NCBI GenBank assembly: GCA_045541735.1
Contig: JAZQJQ010000150.1
Span: 1 to 14,754, forward strand
Source of the DNA: RUG12395 sp045541735
GTDB lineage: Bacteria > Bacillota > Clostridia > Oscillospirales > CAG-272
Length of the DNA: 14,754 bases
Direction: 5' to 3'
The notes below the pieces were generated by a model that saw nothing but the letters and a program-made list of their open reading frames with translations, was not told where the DNA came from and ran no database searches. A program made the position numbers and the translations under genes. Positions 14,223-14,754 of this stretch are shown here, piece after piece (the first letter of the stretch is position 1; each line of letters starts with the position of its first letter).

Positions 14223-14236
14223 ATGCGTGTACGCAT
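14223..14236. promoter_or_regulatory. Palindrome just downstream of the DUF1385 promoter
   Basis: ATGCGT (14223-14228), GT, ACGCAT (14231-14236): a 6-bp-arm inverted repeat. It lies about +10 to +23 from the expected start site, where an operator or a 5' hairpin could act. No regulator is encoded nearby. Confidence 0.4.
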
Positions 14237-14252
14237 AAATTCCTAATATAAT

Positions 14253-14281
14253 ATAATAAAGCAAAAAAACAAGACTGTCAA
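14253..14281 (-). promoter_or_regulatory. Strong promoter for DUF1385-prmC-ddl-murI
   Basis: On the - strand TTGACA (14281-14276), 17-bp T-rich spacer, TATTAT (14258-14253). Perfect -35 and spacing. The leader to the ATG at 14203 is about 45 nt. Confidence 0.85.
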
Positions 14282-14453
14282 CTTTATTTCTAAATCTATT
14301 TGTTACTTTTCCGTGAAGTTCCGAAAAAACGAAAAAAACGTACGTCGAGGGTTGATTTTTAAACTTAAATAAAAGCTATATATAATGAAAAGGAAGAAAA
14401 AGGACGACGAAAAAAGAAAAGAGAAAAAAAGTTAAAAAAATCAAAAAAAGGTG
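14282..14453. other. AT-rich divergent intergenic region with A-tracts
   Basis: No gene is seen. From about 14385 to 14450 the + strand is almost purely purine, with repeated A-runs directly upstream of the rrn -35, in the position of an UP element and likely to curve. A stray TATAAT at 14381-14386 has only a weak -35 candidate (TTTAAA, 14358-14363), so a second rrn promoter is possible but poorly supported. Confidence 0.5.
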
Positions 14454-14482
14454 TTGACAATTGAAAAGTGAGGTGATATAAT
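14454..14482 (+). promoter_or_regulatory. Consensus rRNA operon promoter
   Basis: TTGACA (14454-14459), exactly 17 bp, TATAAT (14477-14482): both hexamers are perfect. A-tracts upstream may act as an UP element. The leader to mature 16S is about 195 nt. Confidence 0.93.
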
Positions 14483-14541
14483 AACAAAGCTGTCGCGAAG
14501 AGCGGCGGCGGAAACCGGTCATTGAAAAGAGAACAACAAGA

Positions 14542-14584
14542 GAGGAACGCACTTTTATTGTAGGAATACAATGTAGTGAGGAAC
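14542..14584 (+). ncRNA. Hairpin with GGAA tetraloop in the rRNA leader, flanked by direct repeats
   Basis: ATTGTA (14557-14562) pairs with TACAAT (14567-14572) around GGAA, a GNRA-class tetraloop. A lower helix CACT/AGTG (14550-14553 with 14575-14578) extends it. The heptamer GAGGAAC occurs on both sides (14542-14548 and 14578-14584). It is part of the transcribed rrn leader; a role in processing or leader folding is inferred. Confidence 0.5.
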
Positions 14585-14588
14585 TCGC

Positions 14589-14599
14589 AATTCTTTAGA
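14589..14599 (+). promoter_or_regulatory. boxA-like antitermination element
   Basis: TTCTTTAGA in the rRNA leader resembles the NusB/NusE-binding boxA (TGCTCTTTAACA) and lies about 90 nt before 16S. The match is partial. A second candidate in the same leader is ATTGAAAAGAG at 14521-14531. Confidence 0.35.
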
Positions 14600-14624
14600 G
14601 TACTATACAACTCAAAAAAGTAAA

Positions 14625-14641
14625 AGAGCTACAAAAGCTCT
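14625..14641 (+). ncRNA. Small hairpin in the rRNA leader
   Basis: AGAGCT (14625-14630) pairs with AGCTCT (14636-14641) around ACAAA. It lies about 40 nt upstream of mature 16S; its role is unknown, and it may be a leader fold or part of the processing region. Confidence 0.4.
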
Positions 14642-14682
14642 GGACAATTAGGTATTAACTACTCAGGTAGATAATATACAAT

Positions 14683-14754
<72 letters not shown>

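Noticed and set aside
14352..14386. Second (upstream) rrn promoter with TATAAT at 14381
   Set aside because: Possible -35 boxes are poor (TTTAAA) or wrongly spaced (TTGATT at 23 bp); not enough to call.
14365..14610. 81-codon - strand frame across the rrn promoter
   Set aside because: A Phe-rich product of the A-tract region lying over a consensus rRNA promoter; not a gene.

Overview
The window looks like chromosomal DNA of a spore-forming Firmicute, most likely a gut-type Clostridia (Oscillospiraceae-like). The reasons are strong AGGAGG-type ribosome binding sites, near-consensus TTGACA/TATAAT promoters, U-tailed intrinsic terminators, the 5' end of a 16S gene of clostridial type, a SpoIVFA/SpoIVFB-like pair, and the DUF1385-prmC neighbourhood common in Firmicutes. 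Genus-level placement is not possible from what is visible.

Layout. Positions 1-4426 are on the + strand: the C-terminal part of valS, a strong terminator, then a two-gene unit with its own promoter (membrane-anchored glycerophosphodiester phosphodiesterase and an AEC-family carrier). A bidirectional terminator at 4477-4523, wrapped around a small palindromic repeat, separates this from the - strand genes. Positions 4531-8851 hold a polyamine ABC transporter operon read leftwards as potA, potB, potCD, with 4-nt stop/start overlaps. potC and potD are fused into one polypeptide, and PotB carries an extra-membrane insert that resembles PepSY sequence. The potA leader holds hairpin-rich repeat DNA. 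Positions 8881-10427 hold a two-gene unit: an M23 (LytM) membrane protein followed by an M50 site-2 protease, the arrangement expected of SpoIVFA-SpoIVFB. Positions 10448-14281 hold a four-gene unit read leftwards: DUF1385 membrane protein, prmC, ddl, murI. It starts from a consensus promoter and ends at an 18-bp perfect hairpin. Divergently, a consensus rrn promoter at 14454-14482 drives a ~200-nt leader into 16S rRNA, which the window cuts after 72 nt.

How the genes work together. PotA (ATPase), PotB and PotC (permeases) and the tethered PotD domain make one complete spermidine/putrescine importer. The M23/M50 pair would process a membrane-bound sporulation factor (pro-sigma-K in Bacillus). 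Ddl and MurI supply D-Ala-D-Ala and D-Glu for peptidoglycan. PrmC methylates release factors, so that operon mixes translation and wall synthesis.

No phage, CRISPR, toxin-antitoxin or clearly new defence system is visible. The most unusual items are the PepSY-like insert in PotB, the PotC-PotD fusion with a seventh membrane helix, and a shared TTCCTCTCATAYAATG promoter motif that resembles a sporulation sigma-E -10 region.
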